64,000 nt of DNA from assembly GCA_937890745.1 (NCBI GenBank), contig CALADH010000090.1:1-64000 (forward strand), given 5' to 3'. This document shows, piece after piece, positions 54,874 to 62,823 of this stretch; position 1 is the stretch's first letter, and each line of letters opens with the position of its first letter. The stretch comes from Scybalocola_A sp900557175. GTDB taxonomy: Bacteria; Bacillota; Clostridia; Lachnospirales; Lachnospiraceae. A program made the translations under genes and the position numbers. Under the pieces are notes generated by a model that ran no database searches, was not told the origin of the DNA, and saw nothing but the letters and a program-made list of their open reading frames with translations.

Positions 54874-56184
54874 ATGTTGAAGAAAAAATGGGTAAACAGG
54901 GGATTAGCATTATTGACGGCGGCTGGCTGTGTGCTGATGTCAGCCTGTGGTGCAGCTGAACAGGGAGGTTATAAAGACAGCGATGAAGGCGCAGAAGTGA
55001 CAGGATTTGAGGGAAAAAGTATAGAAATTGCAACCTATCTTTCGGGTGATACATTGACAGCCTATAAGGAGGTAATTGCCGGGTTTGAAAAAGAAACAGG
55101 TGTGGAGGTTGTTCTTGACGAATATGGCAATGACTATGAGAGCACAATGAAAACGCGGATGGCTTCAAATAGCCTTCCGGATATTTTTGAAACGCATGGA
55201 TGGTCGCTGATTCGCTATAAAGAATATTTAATGGATTTGAGCGGTGAGGCATGGGCTGATGATTTGAGTAAAGCAGCATTAGGTGTTATTAAAGATACGG
55301 ACGGAAAAATATATACACTGATGACAACAGGTTCCTGTCTTGGAACAGCAGTGAATATGAATGTTTGTGAAGCTGCCGGTGTTAATCCGTGGGAGATTGA
55401 AACGTGGGAAGATTTTAATGAGGCCTGTGATAAAATTAAAGCAGCAGGCCATACGCCGATTGCAAATTACTTTACATCTGCGGGTGCACTGGCAAATGCT
55501 AATGGGGCATGGCTAAACTACGAAGGTGCGATGTATGATGACACGGAAGCAATGTTAAATGGTACATGGGACTGGGAAAATTATAATGTTATTTTAGATT
55601 ATCTTCAGACGTGGTTTGATAATGGTTATGTGTATGAGGACTGCGGAACAATAGGACAGCCGGATGCTATTGAGCGATGTGCTCAAAATGACTGTGCTTT
55701 TGTTGTCGGTATCGGCACATCTTTTCAGGCAGCAGTTGCGGCGCAAAATCCGGAGGTGACAATGGCAATGATTCCGATTTGTGCAAGTAAGGAGGGCGGT
55801 GCACGTTTTTGCGGCATTGGCGAAGGCGCAGCATTTGGTATATGGAAGGACACAAAAGAGCCGGAAGTTTGCAAAGCCTTCTTAAACTATGTCGCTGAAC
55901 ATTCGGATGGTATTAATGCAGCGGCCGGTGAAATTAGTACATTGCCGTCGCAGACAACAAAGTCTTATGGAATGAAAATGATGGAAGAAATGGAAACTTA
56001 TTTCCCGGAGGTTTATTATGATAATCTTTGGGACAGAAAGTATATGCCGACAGGAATGTGGAGTATTTTCCAGGTGGCTGCAGGAATGTTCTGCGAAGAT
56101 CAATCTGATGAAAGTAAACGGGAAGTTATTGATTATCTAAAAGAAAACTATGTGGATTTGTATGAGGCAGCACAGGAAGAATAA
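54874..56184 (+). CDS. ABC sugar transporter substrate-binding lipoprotein
   Basis: A 436-residue family 1 solute-binding protein. A lipobox L-M-S-A-C25 gives membrane anchoring; the mature part is a two-lobe binding fold (start near I-E-I-A-T-Y-L-S-G-D, then F-E-K-E-T-G-V-E-V). It delivers an oligosaccharide to the permeases that follow. RBS AGGAGGAG. Regulated by the divergent AraC protein by position. Confidence 0.95.
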   Translation: MLKKKWVNRGLALLTAAGCVLMSACGAAEQGGYKDSDEGAEVTGFEGKSIEIATYLSGDTLTAYKEVIAGFEKETGVEVVLDEYGNDYESTMKTRMASNSLPDIFETHGWSLIRYKEYLMDLSGEAWADDLSKAALGVIKDTDGKIYTLMTTGSCLGTAVNMNVCEAAGVNPWEIETWEDFNEACDKIKAAGHTPIANYFTSAGALANANGAWLNYEGAMYDDTEAMLNGTWDWENYNVILDYLQTWFDNGYVYEDCGTIGQPDAIERCAQNDCAFVVGIGTSFQAAVAAQNPEVTMAMIPICASKEGGARFCGIGEGAAFGIWKDTKEPEVCKAFLNYVAEHSDGINAAAGEISTLPSQTTKSYGMKMMEEMETYFPEVYYDNLWDRKYMPTGMWSIFQVAAGMFCEDQSDESKREVIDYLKENYVDLYEAAQEE

Positions 56185-56246
56185 TGACTGACGGCATATA
56201 AAAGCGGGAAAATCGGTCATGCGGCAGTGAGAAAGGGTGAAATATA

Positions 56247-57119
56247 ATGGAGAGAAGAAGAAAGAGAATATTATTGTCATTAAGCATTCCCGCTTTTTTG
56301 CTTATCGTTCTGTTTGTGCTTGTACCGCTTGGCAATGCACTGAGAGTGTCATTTTTTAAATGGAACGGTTATTCTCAAAATATGAAGTTTATTGGCTTTG
56401 AAAATTACAGTTCTATTTTTACAGATAAAGTATTTGTACGTTCTATGGTAAATACTTTTGTTTATGGCTTTGGCAGTACACTGCTTCAGAATATTATGGG
56501 ACTTTCAGCAGCAGTGTTTGTCAATAAGGCCTTTCGGGGCAGAAACTTTGTCCGTTTGATCCTTTACATGCCTATTATGATTTCAGGCGTTATTATGGGG
56601 GCTATTCAATATTATATTTTTAACTTTGAAAATGGTGTTTTAAATAATATTTTGAACATTTTTGGAATTTCGAATATCTATTGGATGGAAACCGGACCAC
56701 AGGCAGTGATGATTATTACGCTGATTAACAGTTGGCAGACAATGGGGTTTTGTATGCTGATTTATTTGGCAGGACTGCAGAATATACCGAAAATGTATCA
56801 GGAAGCAGCATTGCTTGATGGTGCAAAGAAATGGCAGATTTTTACAAAGGTTAAATTACCGCTTTTGATGCCTGCTATAACGACTGCAGTCATTACAAAC
56901 CTTATCGGTGGATTAAAGCTCTATGATATTATAGTGACATTGACAAATGGAGGTCCAAATAGAAAATCATTGTCATTATCATATTATATTTCGCTGCTGT
57001 ATTTTAATGATGAAAAAGCAGGATATTCCTCAGCGGTAGGCATTGCTCTTTTTGTTTTGATTTTTATTGTTGCCGTTCCTATTAACCGGTATTTGCGGAG
57101 TAAGGAGGTTGAGTATTGA
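56247..57119 (+). CDS. ABC sugar permease, MalF/UgpA type
   Basis: A 290-residue integral membrane protein with six helices and the EAA loop (E-A-A-L-L-D-G-A near residue 191-198) that contacts the ATPase. Pairs with the following permease. Overlaps its start (TGATG). Confidence 0.95.
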   Translation: MERRRKRILLSLSIPAFLLIVLFVLVPLGNALRVSFFKWNGYSQNMKFIGFENYSSIFTDKVFVRSMVNTFVYGFGSTLLQNIMGLSAAVFVNKAFRGRNFVRLILYMPIMISGVIMGAIQYYIFNFENGVLNNILNIFGISNIYWMETGPQAVMIITLINSWQTMGFCMLIYLAGLQNIPKMYQEAALLDGAKKWQIFTKVKLPLLMPAITTAVITNLIGGLKLYDIIVTLTNGGPNRKSLSLSYYISLLYFNDEKAGYSSAVGIALFVLIFIVAVPINRYLRSKEVEY

Positions 57120-57991
57120 TGAAAACAATGAAATTAGAAAGAGCAAAACCTAAGAAAATTTATGCACCGAATAAAAAAGTGAGAGTCGGAGTCTATGTTG
57201 TTGCAGTTTTTCTCGTTATCTTATATTTGCTTCCGATTTATGTGATGTTAAACCAATCCTTTCGCGAAGTGACCGATTTATCGCCGAGACTTTATTTGCC
57301 GTTAAAATGGACGTTAGAGAATTATATTGAGGCTTTTACAAATTCTGAGCTGTGGAATGCATTTAAAAATTCTTTGATTTATGTTGTTGAGGTTTGCGGT
57401 TTAGAAATTATATTGGGCGGATTGGCAGCCTATGGTCTTGCGAGAGCCGGCGGAAAAGTATCAAAGCTGCTTCGGACATTTAATATATGTATAATGATGA
57501 TACCAAGTCTGTCACTTTTAGTCGGCACGTATTCACTCATGGTGAATTTGGAAATGATTAATAAAATATGGGCGCTGTCACTGCAGACAGCAGCTATAGG
57601 AATGTCAGGAACGATGTTTTTCTATACAGCGTTTATTGTATCTATCCCAAGGGAGCTTGATGAGGCAGCAGCCATTGATGGCGCGGGCGTTTTTAAAACA
57701 TTTTTTAAGATTATACTGCCTCAGCTAAAGCCGATTACTGTAACAAGATTGATAATTATAGCTGTTGGGACATGGAATAATTTTGCAATGCCAACTTATC
57801 TTTTGACAGATACCTCTAAGGCAACGGTGATTCAGATTGTGAGAAAATCTTTTTATGCGGTAGCTGGTGCGGTTCAAAATGTACCTTTGGCATGTGCCGT
57901 ATGTGTGGTTGCATTAATACCGATTATTATACTTTATATATTGCTTCAGAGATATATTATTGAAGGGCAGTTAGATTCGGTAAGTAAATAA
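57119..57991 (+). CDS. ABC sugar permease, MalG/UgpE type
   Basis: A 290-residue membrane protein with six helices and an EAA loop (E-A-A-A-I-D-G-A-G). ATG 57119 overlaps the previous stop; an adjacent in-frame TTG at 57116 is an alternative. The operon ends without an ATP-binding gene, so a shared MsmX-type ATPase from elsewhere in the genome must drive import. Confidence 0.94.
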   Translation: MKTMKLERAKPKKIYAPNKKVRVGVYVVAVFLVILYLLPIYVMLNQSFREVTDLSPRLYLPLKWTLENYIEAFTNSELWNAFKNSLIYVVEVCGLEIILGGLAAYGLARAGGKVSKLLRTFNICIMMIPSLSLLVGTYSLMVNLEMINKIWALSLQTAAIGMSGTMFFYTAFIVSIPRELDEAAAIDGAGVFKTFFKIILPQLKPITVTRLIIIAVGTWNNFAMPTYLLTDTSKATVIQIVRKSFYAVAGAVQNVPLACAVCVVALIPIIILYILLQRYIIEGQLDSVSK

Positions 57992-58041
57992 TAGAAGGGT
58001 TTTGGTGTTTTTAGGCCGTTTTTTCATTTTATATAAGCATC

Positions 58042-58097
58042 TCGACCGCCGCCTCCTTTTGTGATATACTTAAAAAAGCACATTACATAAGGAGGCG
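58042..58097 (+). promoter_or_regulatory. Promoter and RBS-sequestering repeat of the GTPase-NYN gene
   Basis: TCGACC (58042-58047), 17 bases, TATACT (58065-58070). Inside the spacer CGCCTCCTT (58050-58058) is the exact complement of AAGGAGGCG (58089-58097), which holds the Shine-Dalgarno sequence. Transcripts starting at this promoter lack the left arm; read-through transcripts from the ABC operon would hide the RBS. Confidence 0.65.
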
Positions 58098-58103
58098 TTT
58101 TTC

Positions 58104-60815
58104 ATGGGCGTACAAAAGCCAGAAAATTTAAAGGGACATATATGCGCGGCGCTTTTAGCCCACGTCGATGCCGGGAAAACTACACTGTCGGAGAGTATTT
58201 TGTACACGACAGGCAGTATACGAAAACTGGGACGCGTGGATCATAAAGACGCCTTTTTAGATACGCACGAACTGGAGCGGGCGAGAGGAATTACAATTTT
58301 TTCAAAGCAGGCAGGATTTGAGCTTTCAGGGAAGCGTGTAACGCTCTTAGATACGCCGGGACATGTGGATTTCTCGGCAGAGATGGAGAGGACACTTTCG
58401 GTACTTGACTATGCGGTGCTTTTAATCAGCGGCGCCGACGGTATTCAGGGACATGTGGAGACGCTGTGGCATCTTCTGAAAAGATATGATATTCCGACAT
58501 TTATTTTTGTCAATAAAATGGATCAGCCGGGGACGGACAAGGCCTGCCTTTTAGATATACTTGCAAGGCGGCTGGACAGCCGATGTGTTGATTTTAGCGG
58601 CAGTCAGCCGGAGGCGGATTTTTTTGAAAATATTGCGATGTGCGATGAGACGGTGCTTGAGCGTTATCTTGATTGCGGGATGATTTCAGATGATATAATC
58701 GCTGAGCTTATTAAAGAGCGGAAGGTATTTCCGTGTTATTTCGGCTCGGCTTTAAAAATGGATGGCATCTCGGAATTTCTGGATGGTTTTGATCGGTATA
58801 CAAGGTGTCCGCAGTGGCCGGAAGCTTTCGGGGCGAAGGTTTATAAAATTGCGAGAGATGATAAGGGCGCGCGGCTCACATATATGAAAATTACAGGCGG
58901 CAGCCTTAAAGTAAAGATGATGCTCACAAATGGCGGCAGCAGCGATGTGTGGGAGGAGAAGGCAGACCAGTTAAGAATCTATTCCGGCAGCAACTATAGG
59001 ACAGTCAATGAAGTCTTTGCCGGTGAAATATGTGCGGTGACGGGACTTACAAGAACGTATGCCGGACAGGGACTTGGCATTGAGCAGGCATCAGGCATGC
59101 CTGTTTTAGAGCCGGTGATGACGTATAAGATGTCGCTGCCGCCGTCAGTGAATGTCAATGAAGCGCTGACAAAGCTTAGGCAGCTGGAGGAGGAAATTCC
59201 TGAGCTTCGTATTGCATGGAATGAAAAGCTTGCAGAAATTCATGCGCAGGTCATGGGAACAGTTCAGATAGAGGTTCTTACAAGCCTTATTAAAGAACGC
59301 TTTGGGTTTGATATTTCTTTTGATTCGGGAAGTATCGTTTATAAAGAAACGATAGAAAATATTTGTGAGGGCGTCGGACATTTTGAGCCGTTGAGGCATT
59401 ATGCGGAAGTCCATTTAAAGCTGGAACCGGGTGAGCGGGGCAGTGGTCTTGTATTTGACACGGAGTGCAGCGAGGATATGCTTGACAGAAACTGGCAGCG
59501 GCTGATTCTCACACATTTGGCAGAGAAGCAGCATGTCGGGGTATTGACCGGATCGGAAATTACAGATATGAAAATTACACTGATTTCAGGAAGGGCTCAT
59601 TTAAAGCATACAGAGGGCGGCGATTTCAGACAGGCAACTTACAGGGCAGTGCGCCACGGATTAAAGTGTGCCAAAAGTGTGCTTCTTGAACCGGTTTATG
59701 CATTCAGGCTCGAGGTGCCAAAGGAAAATGCAGGACGGGCACTTGCAGATATTCAAAAAATGTACGGCAGCTTTGAGCCGCCTGAAATTTCAGATGAGAT
59801 GACAGTGATTACAGGACATGCGCCGGTTTTTAATATGCGTGATTATCAGGCCGAGGTGACGGCTTATACAAAAGGCAGGGGAAGACTGGCGGCTTCTTTG
59901 GGCGGCTATGAGCCGTGCCATAATGCGGAAGAAGTTATTGCAGCAGCAGACTATGATTCTGAGAGAGATTTGGACAACCCGACAGGCTCGGTATTTTGCG
60001 CTCACGGTGCAGGCTTTGTTGTGCCGTGGCAGCAGGTGACATCTTACATGCACCTTGAGGGCATGAAGGAAAAGACGGATAAAAAGCTGCTGTCTGAAGC
60101 TTTTCCTAAAAATACGTCATCTATCGGCATTGCTGATGATAAGGAGCTTGAAGAAATTTTTTCAAGAACATATGGGCCTGTGAAGCGGGACAGAAATCAT
60201 TTTAACAGAAGCAGTGATATATTGCGCCGGGAAAATCGTGAGACAAAAGACAATGCGTCAAAGAAAGAGAAGACATCGGTGAAGGAATATCTTCTTGTAG
60301 ACGGCTACAATATTATCTTTGCGTGGGATGATTTAAAAGAGCTTGCCAAAGTTAATATTGACAGTGCCAGAACGAAGCTGATGGATATTTTATGCAATTA
60401 TCAGGGCTTTAAGAAAAATATTTTGATTCTTGTGTTTGATGCTTATCGCGTTGACGGGCATCCGGGAGAGATTTCAACATATAAAAATATTTTTGTTGTT
60501 TATACGAAAGCGGCGGAAACAGCCGATCAATATATTGAAAAGACAGTCCATGAAATCGGGCGCAGGCATCATGTGACAGTGGCAACGTCAGATGCCCTTG
60601 AACAGGTCATTATTCTCGGGCAGGGCGCTGCCCGTATTTCGACCCGTGGTTTGAGGGATGAAATTGAGACGGCAAAAGCCGAGATGCGAAAAGTTTATAT
60701 GAATAAAGAAGGCAGCTGCGGCCATTATCTGCTTTCAGCACTTCCGAAGGAAGAACAGGCAATGATGGAAGCGGTGCGTCTCGGACATCATAAAATGGAA
60801 GAAAAAAATAATTGA
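58104..60815 (+). CDS. TetM-like ribosomal GTPase fused to a NYN/YacP (Rae1-like) nuclease domain
   Basis: A 903-residue fusion. Residues 1-~660 are an EF-G/TetM-type translation GTPase: P-loop H-V-D-A-G-K-T-T (20-27), L-E-R-A-R-G-I-T-I switch, D-T-P-G-H (near 79) and N-K-M-D (near 135), followed by the TetM-like domains II-V. Residues about 728-895 are a NYN_YacP domain with V-D733-G-Y-N, F-D779-A-Y-R, A-D808-Q-Y and T-S-D830, the four acidic residues of NYN nucleases. Bacillus YacP is Rae1, which cuts mRNA in the ribosomal A site. Fusing it to an A-site-entering GTPase suggests a GTPase that delivers or controls ribosome-linked mRNA cleavage. Tetracycline protection is also possible. ATG 58104. 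Confidence 0.92.
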   Translation: MGVQKPENLKGHICAALLAHVDAGKTTLSESILYTTGSIRKLGRVDHKDAFLDTHELERARGITIFSKQAGFELSGKRVTLLDTPGHVDFSAEMERTLSVLDYAVLLISGADGIQGHVETLWHLLKRYDIPTFIFVNKMDQPGTDKACLLDILARRLDSRCVDFSGSQPEADFFENIAMCDETVLERYLDCGMISDDIIAELIKERKVFPCYFGSALKMDGISEFLDGFDRYTRCPQWPEAFGAKVYKIARDDKGARLTYMKITGGSLKVKMMLTNGGSSDVWEEKADQLRIYSGSNYRTVNEVFAGEICAVTGLTRTYAGQGLGIEQASGMPVLEPVMTYKMSLPPSVNVNEALTKLRQLEEEIPELRIAWNEKLAEIHAQVMGTVQIEVLTSLIKERFGFDISFDSGSIVYKETIENICEGVGHFEPLRHYAEVHLKLEPGERGSGLVFDTECSEDMLDRNWQRLILTHLAEKQHVGVLTGSEITDMKITLISGRAHLKHTEGGDFRQATYRAVRHGLKCAKSVLLEPVYAFRLEVPKENAGRALADIQKMYGSFEPPEISDEMTVITGHAPVFNMRDYQAEVTAYTKGRGRLAASLGGYEPCHNAEEVIAAADYDSERDLDNPTGSVFCAHGAGFVVPWQQVTSYMHLEGMKEKTDKKLLSEAFPKNTSSIGIADDKELEEIFSRTYGPVKRDRNHFNRSSDILRRENRETKDNASKKEKTSVKEYLLVDGYNIIFAWDDLKELAKVNIDSARTKLMDILCNYQGFKKNILILVFDAYRVDGHPGEISTYKNIFVVYTKAAETADQYIEKTVHEIGRRHHVTVATSDALEQVIILGQGAARISTRGLRDEIETAKAEMRKVYMNKEGSCGHYLLSALPKEEQAMMEAVRLGHHKMEEKNN

Positions 60816-60880
60816 TGGGTAGAAAATGGTGTGTTAGTATAAAAAATGTTGGAAGCAAAAGATCATAAGGAGGTATCGGT

Positions 60881-61804
60881 ATGAATTATTATAAATCAGC
60901 GGCGGATATGATTGGCGGCACACCGCTTTTAGAATTAAAACAAAAAGATGTACAGGCACGGGTGTTTGCAAAGGTTGAAGGAATGAATCCGGCCGGAAGC
61001 ATTAAAGACAGGGCAGCGCTCTATATGATTAAGGACGCTGAGGCAGACGGAAGATTAAAGAAGGGTTCGGTCATTATTGAGCCGACAAGCGGCAATACGG
61101 GGATAGGACTTGCATCAATTGCGGCAGCAAGAGGATATAGGATTATTATTGTGATGCCGGATACGATGAGTGTAGAGCGGAGAAATCTTATGAAGGCTTA
61201 TGGCGCCGAGCTTGTGCTGTCAGAAGGCGCTAAAGGTATGAAGGGCGCTATTGAAAAGGCAGAGGCATTAGCAGGTGAGATACCGGACAGCTTTATTGCC
61301 GGACAGTTTGTGAATTCGTCAAATGCAAAGGCGCATTACGAGATGACAGGCCCTGAGATTTGGGATGATATGGACGGTAAGGTTGATATTTTTGTGGCCG
61401 GCGTTGGTACCGGCGGTACAATTACAGGTGCAGGCACATATTTAAAAGAAAAAAATCCGGATATCCGTATTGTGGCTGTGGAGCCGGAAGCTTCGCCGGT
61501 GCTTTCAGGAGGTTCTGCCGGACCTCATAAAATACAGGGGATCGGTGCCGGTTTTGTGCCGGAAATTCTTGATACAAAGGTGTATGATGAAGTTATTACC
61601 GTGAGCAATGAAGACGCTATAAAAACAGGGGCGGATATTGCAAAGACAGAAGGTATTTTAGTTGGTATATCTTCAGGCGCCGCCGTTTTTGCGGCGAGAC
61701 AGCTTGCGTGCCGTCCTGAAAATGCGGGAAAAAATATTGTTGTCATTTTGCCGGACAACGGAGACCGTTATTTGTCAACGCCGATGTTTGCGGGGGAGGC
61801 GTAA
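60881..61804 (+). CDS. cysK: Cysteine synthase A
   Basis: A 307-residue O-acetylserine sulfhydrylase that makes cysteine from O-acetylserine and sulfide. PLP lysine K42 in N-P-A-G-S-I-K-D-R-A, the T-S-G-N-T-G loop (69-74) and the G-x-G-T-G-G-T phosphate loop near 177 are all present. RBS AAGGAGG. Not linked to cysE here. Followed at once by the greA-like gene. Confidence 0.97.
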   Translation: MNYYKSAADMIGGTPLLELKQKDVQARVFAKVEGMNPAGSIKDRAALYMIKDAEADGRLKKGSVIIEPTSGNTGIGLASIAAARGYRIIIVMPDTMSVERRNLMKAYGAELVLSEGAKGMKGAIEKAEALAGEIPDSFIAGQFVNSSNAKAHYEMTGPEIWDDMDGKVDIFVAGVGTGGTITGAGTYLKEKNPDIRIVAVEPEASPVLSGGSAGPHKIQGIGAGFVPEILDTKVYDEVITVSNEDAIKTGADIAKTEGILVGISSGAAVFAARQLACRPENAGKNIVVILPDNGDRYLSTPMFAGEA

Positions 61805-61806
61805 AA

Positions 61807-62310
61807 ATGTATGATAAATTAACTGAAAGTGATATTGAAAAGCTTAAAGAGGAGATTGAATACCGGAAGCTTGTCGTCAGAAAGAATGCGATCGCGGCAG
61901 TGAAAGAGGCGAGAGAACACGGCGATTTAAGTGAGAATTTCGAATATCATGCGGCAAAAAAGGATAAGAATAGAAATGAGAGCCGTATCCGTTATTTAGA
62001 GCGGATGGTTCGGACAGCGCAGGTCATTGAGGATCATTCGGCAGAGGATGAGGTCGGTATGAATAATACAGTCCGCCTCTATTTTGAAGATGATGACGAG
62101 GAAGAAACATACAAGCTTGTGACAACCATCCGCGAGGATTCGCTGGCAGGACGTATAAGCAATGAATCGCCGATTGGCCGCGCAATTATGGGGCATAAGG
62201 CCGGTGACCGTGTGTATGTCAGAGTCAATGACAGCTGTGGTTATTATGTTGTCATTCGTTCAATTGAAAAAACGACAGATGACAGTGATGACAGAATAAG
62301 GGGCTATTAA
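61807..62310 (+). CDS. GreA/GreB-family transcription factor
   Basis: A 167-residue protein with an N-terminal coiled coil (about 1-75) that has the acidic tip region of GreA (G-D-L-S-E-N-F-E-Y near 39-47) and a C-terminal FKBP-like domain (about 85-160). GreA enters the secondary channel of RNA polymerase and triggers cleavage of backtracked RNA. The tip acidic residues are retained. Two bases after cysK. It could be a second Gre factor alongside a housekeeping greA elsewhere. Confidence 0.92.
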   Translation: MYDKLTESDIEKLKEEIEYRKLVVRKNAIAAVKEAREHGDLSENFEYHAAKKDKNRNESRIRYLERMVRTAQVIEDHSAEDEVGMNNTVRLYFEDDDEEETYKLVTTIREDSLAGRISNESPIGRAIMGHKAGDRVYVRVNDSCGYYVVIRSIEKTTDDSDDRIRGY

Positions 62311-62338
62311 ATTGAAGGATGTATAGGGAGGAGAGCAT

Positions 62339-62662
62339 ATGATTTTTGCTTTTATCGGCTGGGAGATTATCGGCGCCGGCTTCGGAGCGCTTGGTATCTA
62401 CACGCTTTTTTCAAAGAAAGCGAGGCGGTACTGGGCGAACGTCAGTAAAAAAATTGAAGTGACAGATGTAAAAAAATACAATCGGACGGCAGGGGCGCTT
62501 TGGCTTATGTTTTCAGCAATTTTTTGTCTGCTCGGACTGCCGCTTTTAATCGGTCAGGATACACCGTGGGCAATTCTCACATGTATTGGCGCTATGCTTG
62601 ATAGCATCTTTATCATGGCCGGACTTTCGCTGGCAGAAGGCAAATATGAAAAAAGAAATTAG
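62339..62662 (+). CDS. Small three-TM membrane protein (DUF3784-like)
   Basis: A 107-residue protein with three hydrophobic helices (about 2-24, 50-70, 76-97) and a basic loop K-K-A-R-R-Y-W. Resembles the widespread small DUF3784-type membrane proteins of Firmicutes. Function unknown. RBS GGGAGGAG; probably the last gene of the cysK transcript. Confidence 0.8.
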   Translation: MIFAFIGWEIIGAGFGALGIYTLFSKKARRYWANVSKKIEVTDVKKYNRTAGALWLMFSAIFCLLGLPLLIGQDTPWAILTCIGAMLDSIFIMAGLSLAEGKYEKRN

Positions 62663-62679
62663 GTATTTGTCGAATTTTA

Positions 62680-62820
62680 GTGACAGACCGGAAAAAATGT
62701 GCTAAAATAGTTGCGCGATTTAATAATGGGAGCTTGTGTGAAAGCTTCCGGGAAGCTGATGTCGGGCTTTCATAAGCCCGAACACCATAGATAAATATCA
62801 TTATGATTTCAGGAGGAATA
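62680..62820 (+). promoter_or_regulatory. Promoter and structured leader of the CofE-like gene
   Basis: GTGACA (62680-62685), 17 bases, TAAAAT (62703-62708). The ~100-base leader can form GGGAGCTT/AAGCTTCC or, instead, AGCTTCC/GGAAGCT, then a perfect TCGGGCTT/AAGCCCGA stem (62762-62781). Two exclusive folds suggest a riboswitch-like or protein-controlled leader. RBS AGGAGG at 62811. Confidence 0.6.
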
Positions 62821-62823
62821 GAG

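Noticed and set aside
58104..60815. Acquired mobile tetracycline-resistance gene
   Set aside because: No mobile element flanks it, codon use looks like its neighbours, and the NYN fusion differs from mobile tet(M/O/W). Resistance remains possible but is not the first reading.
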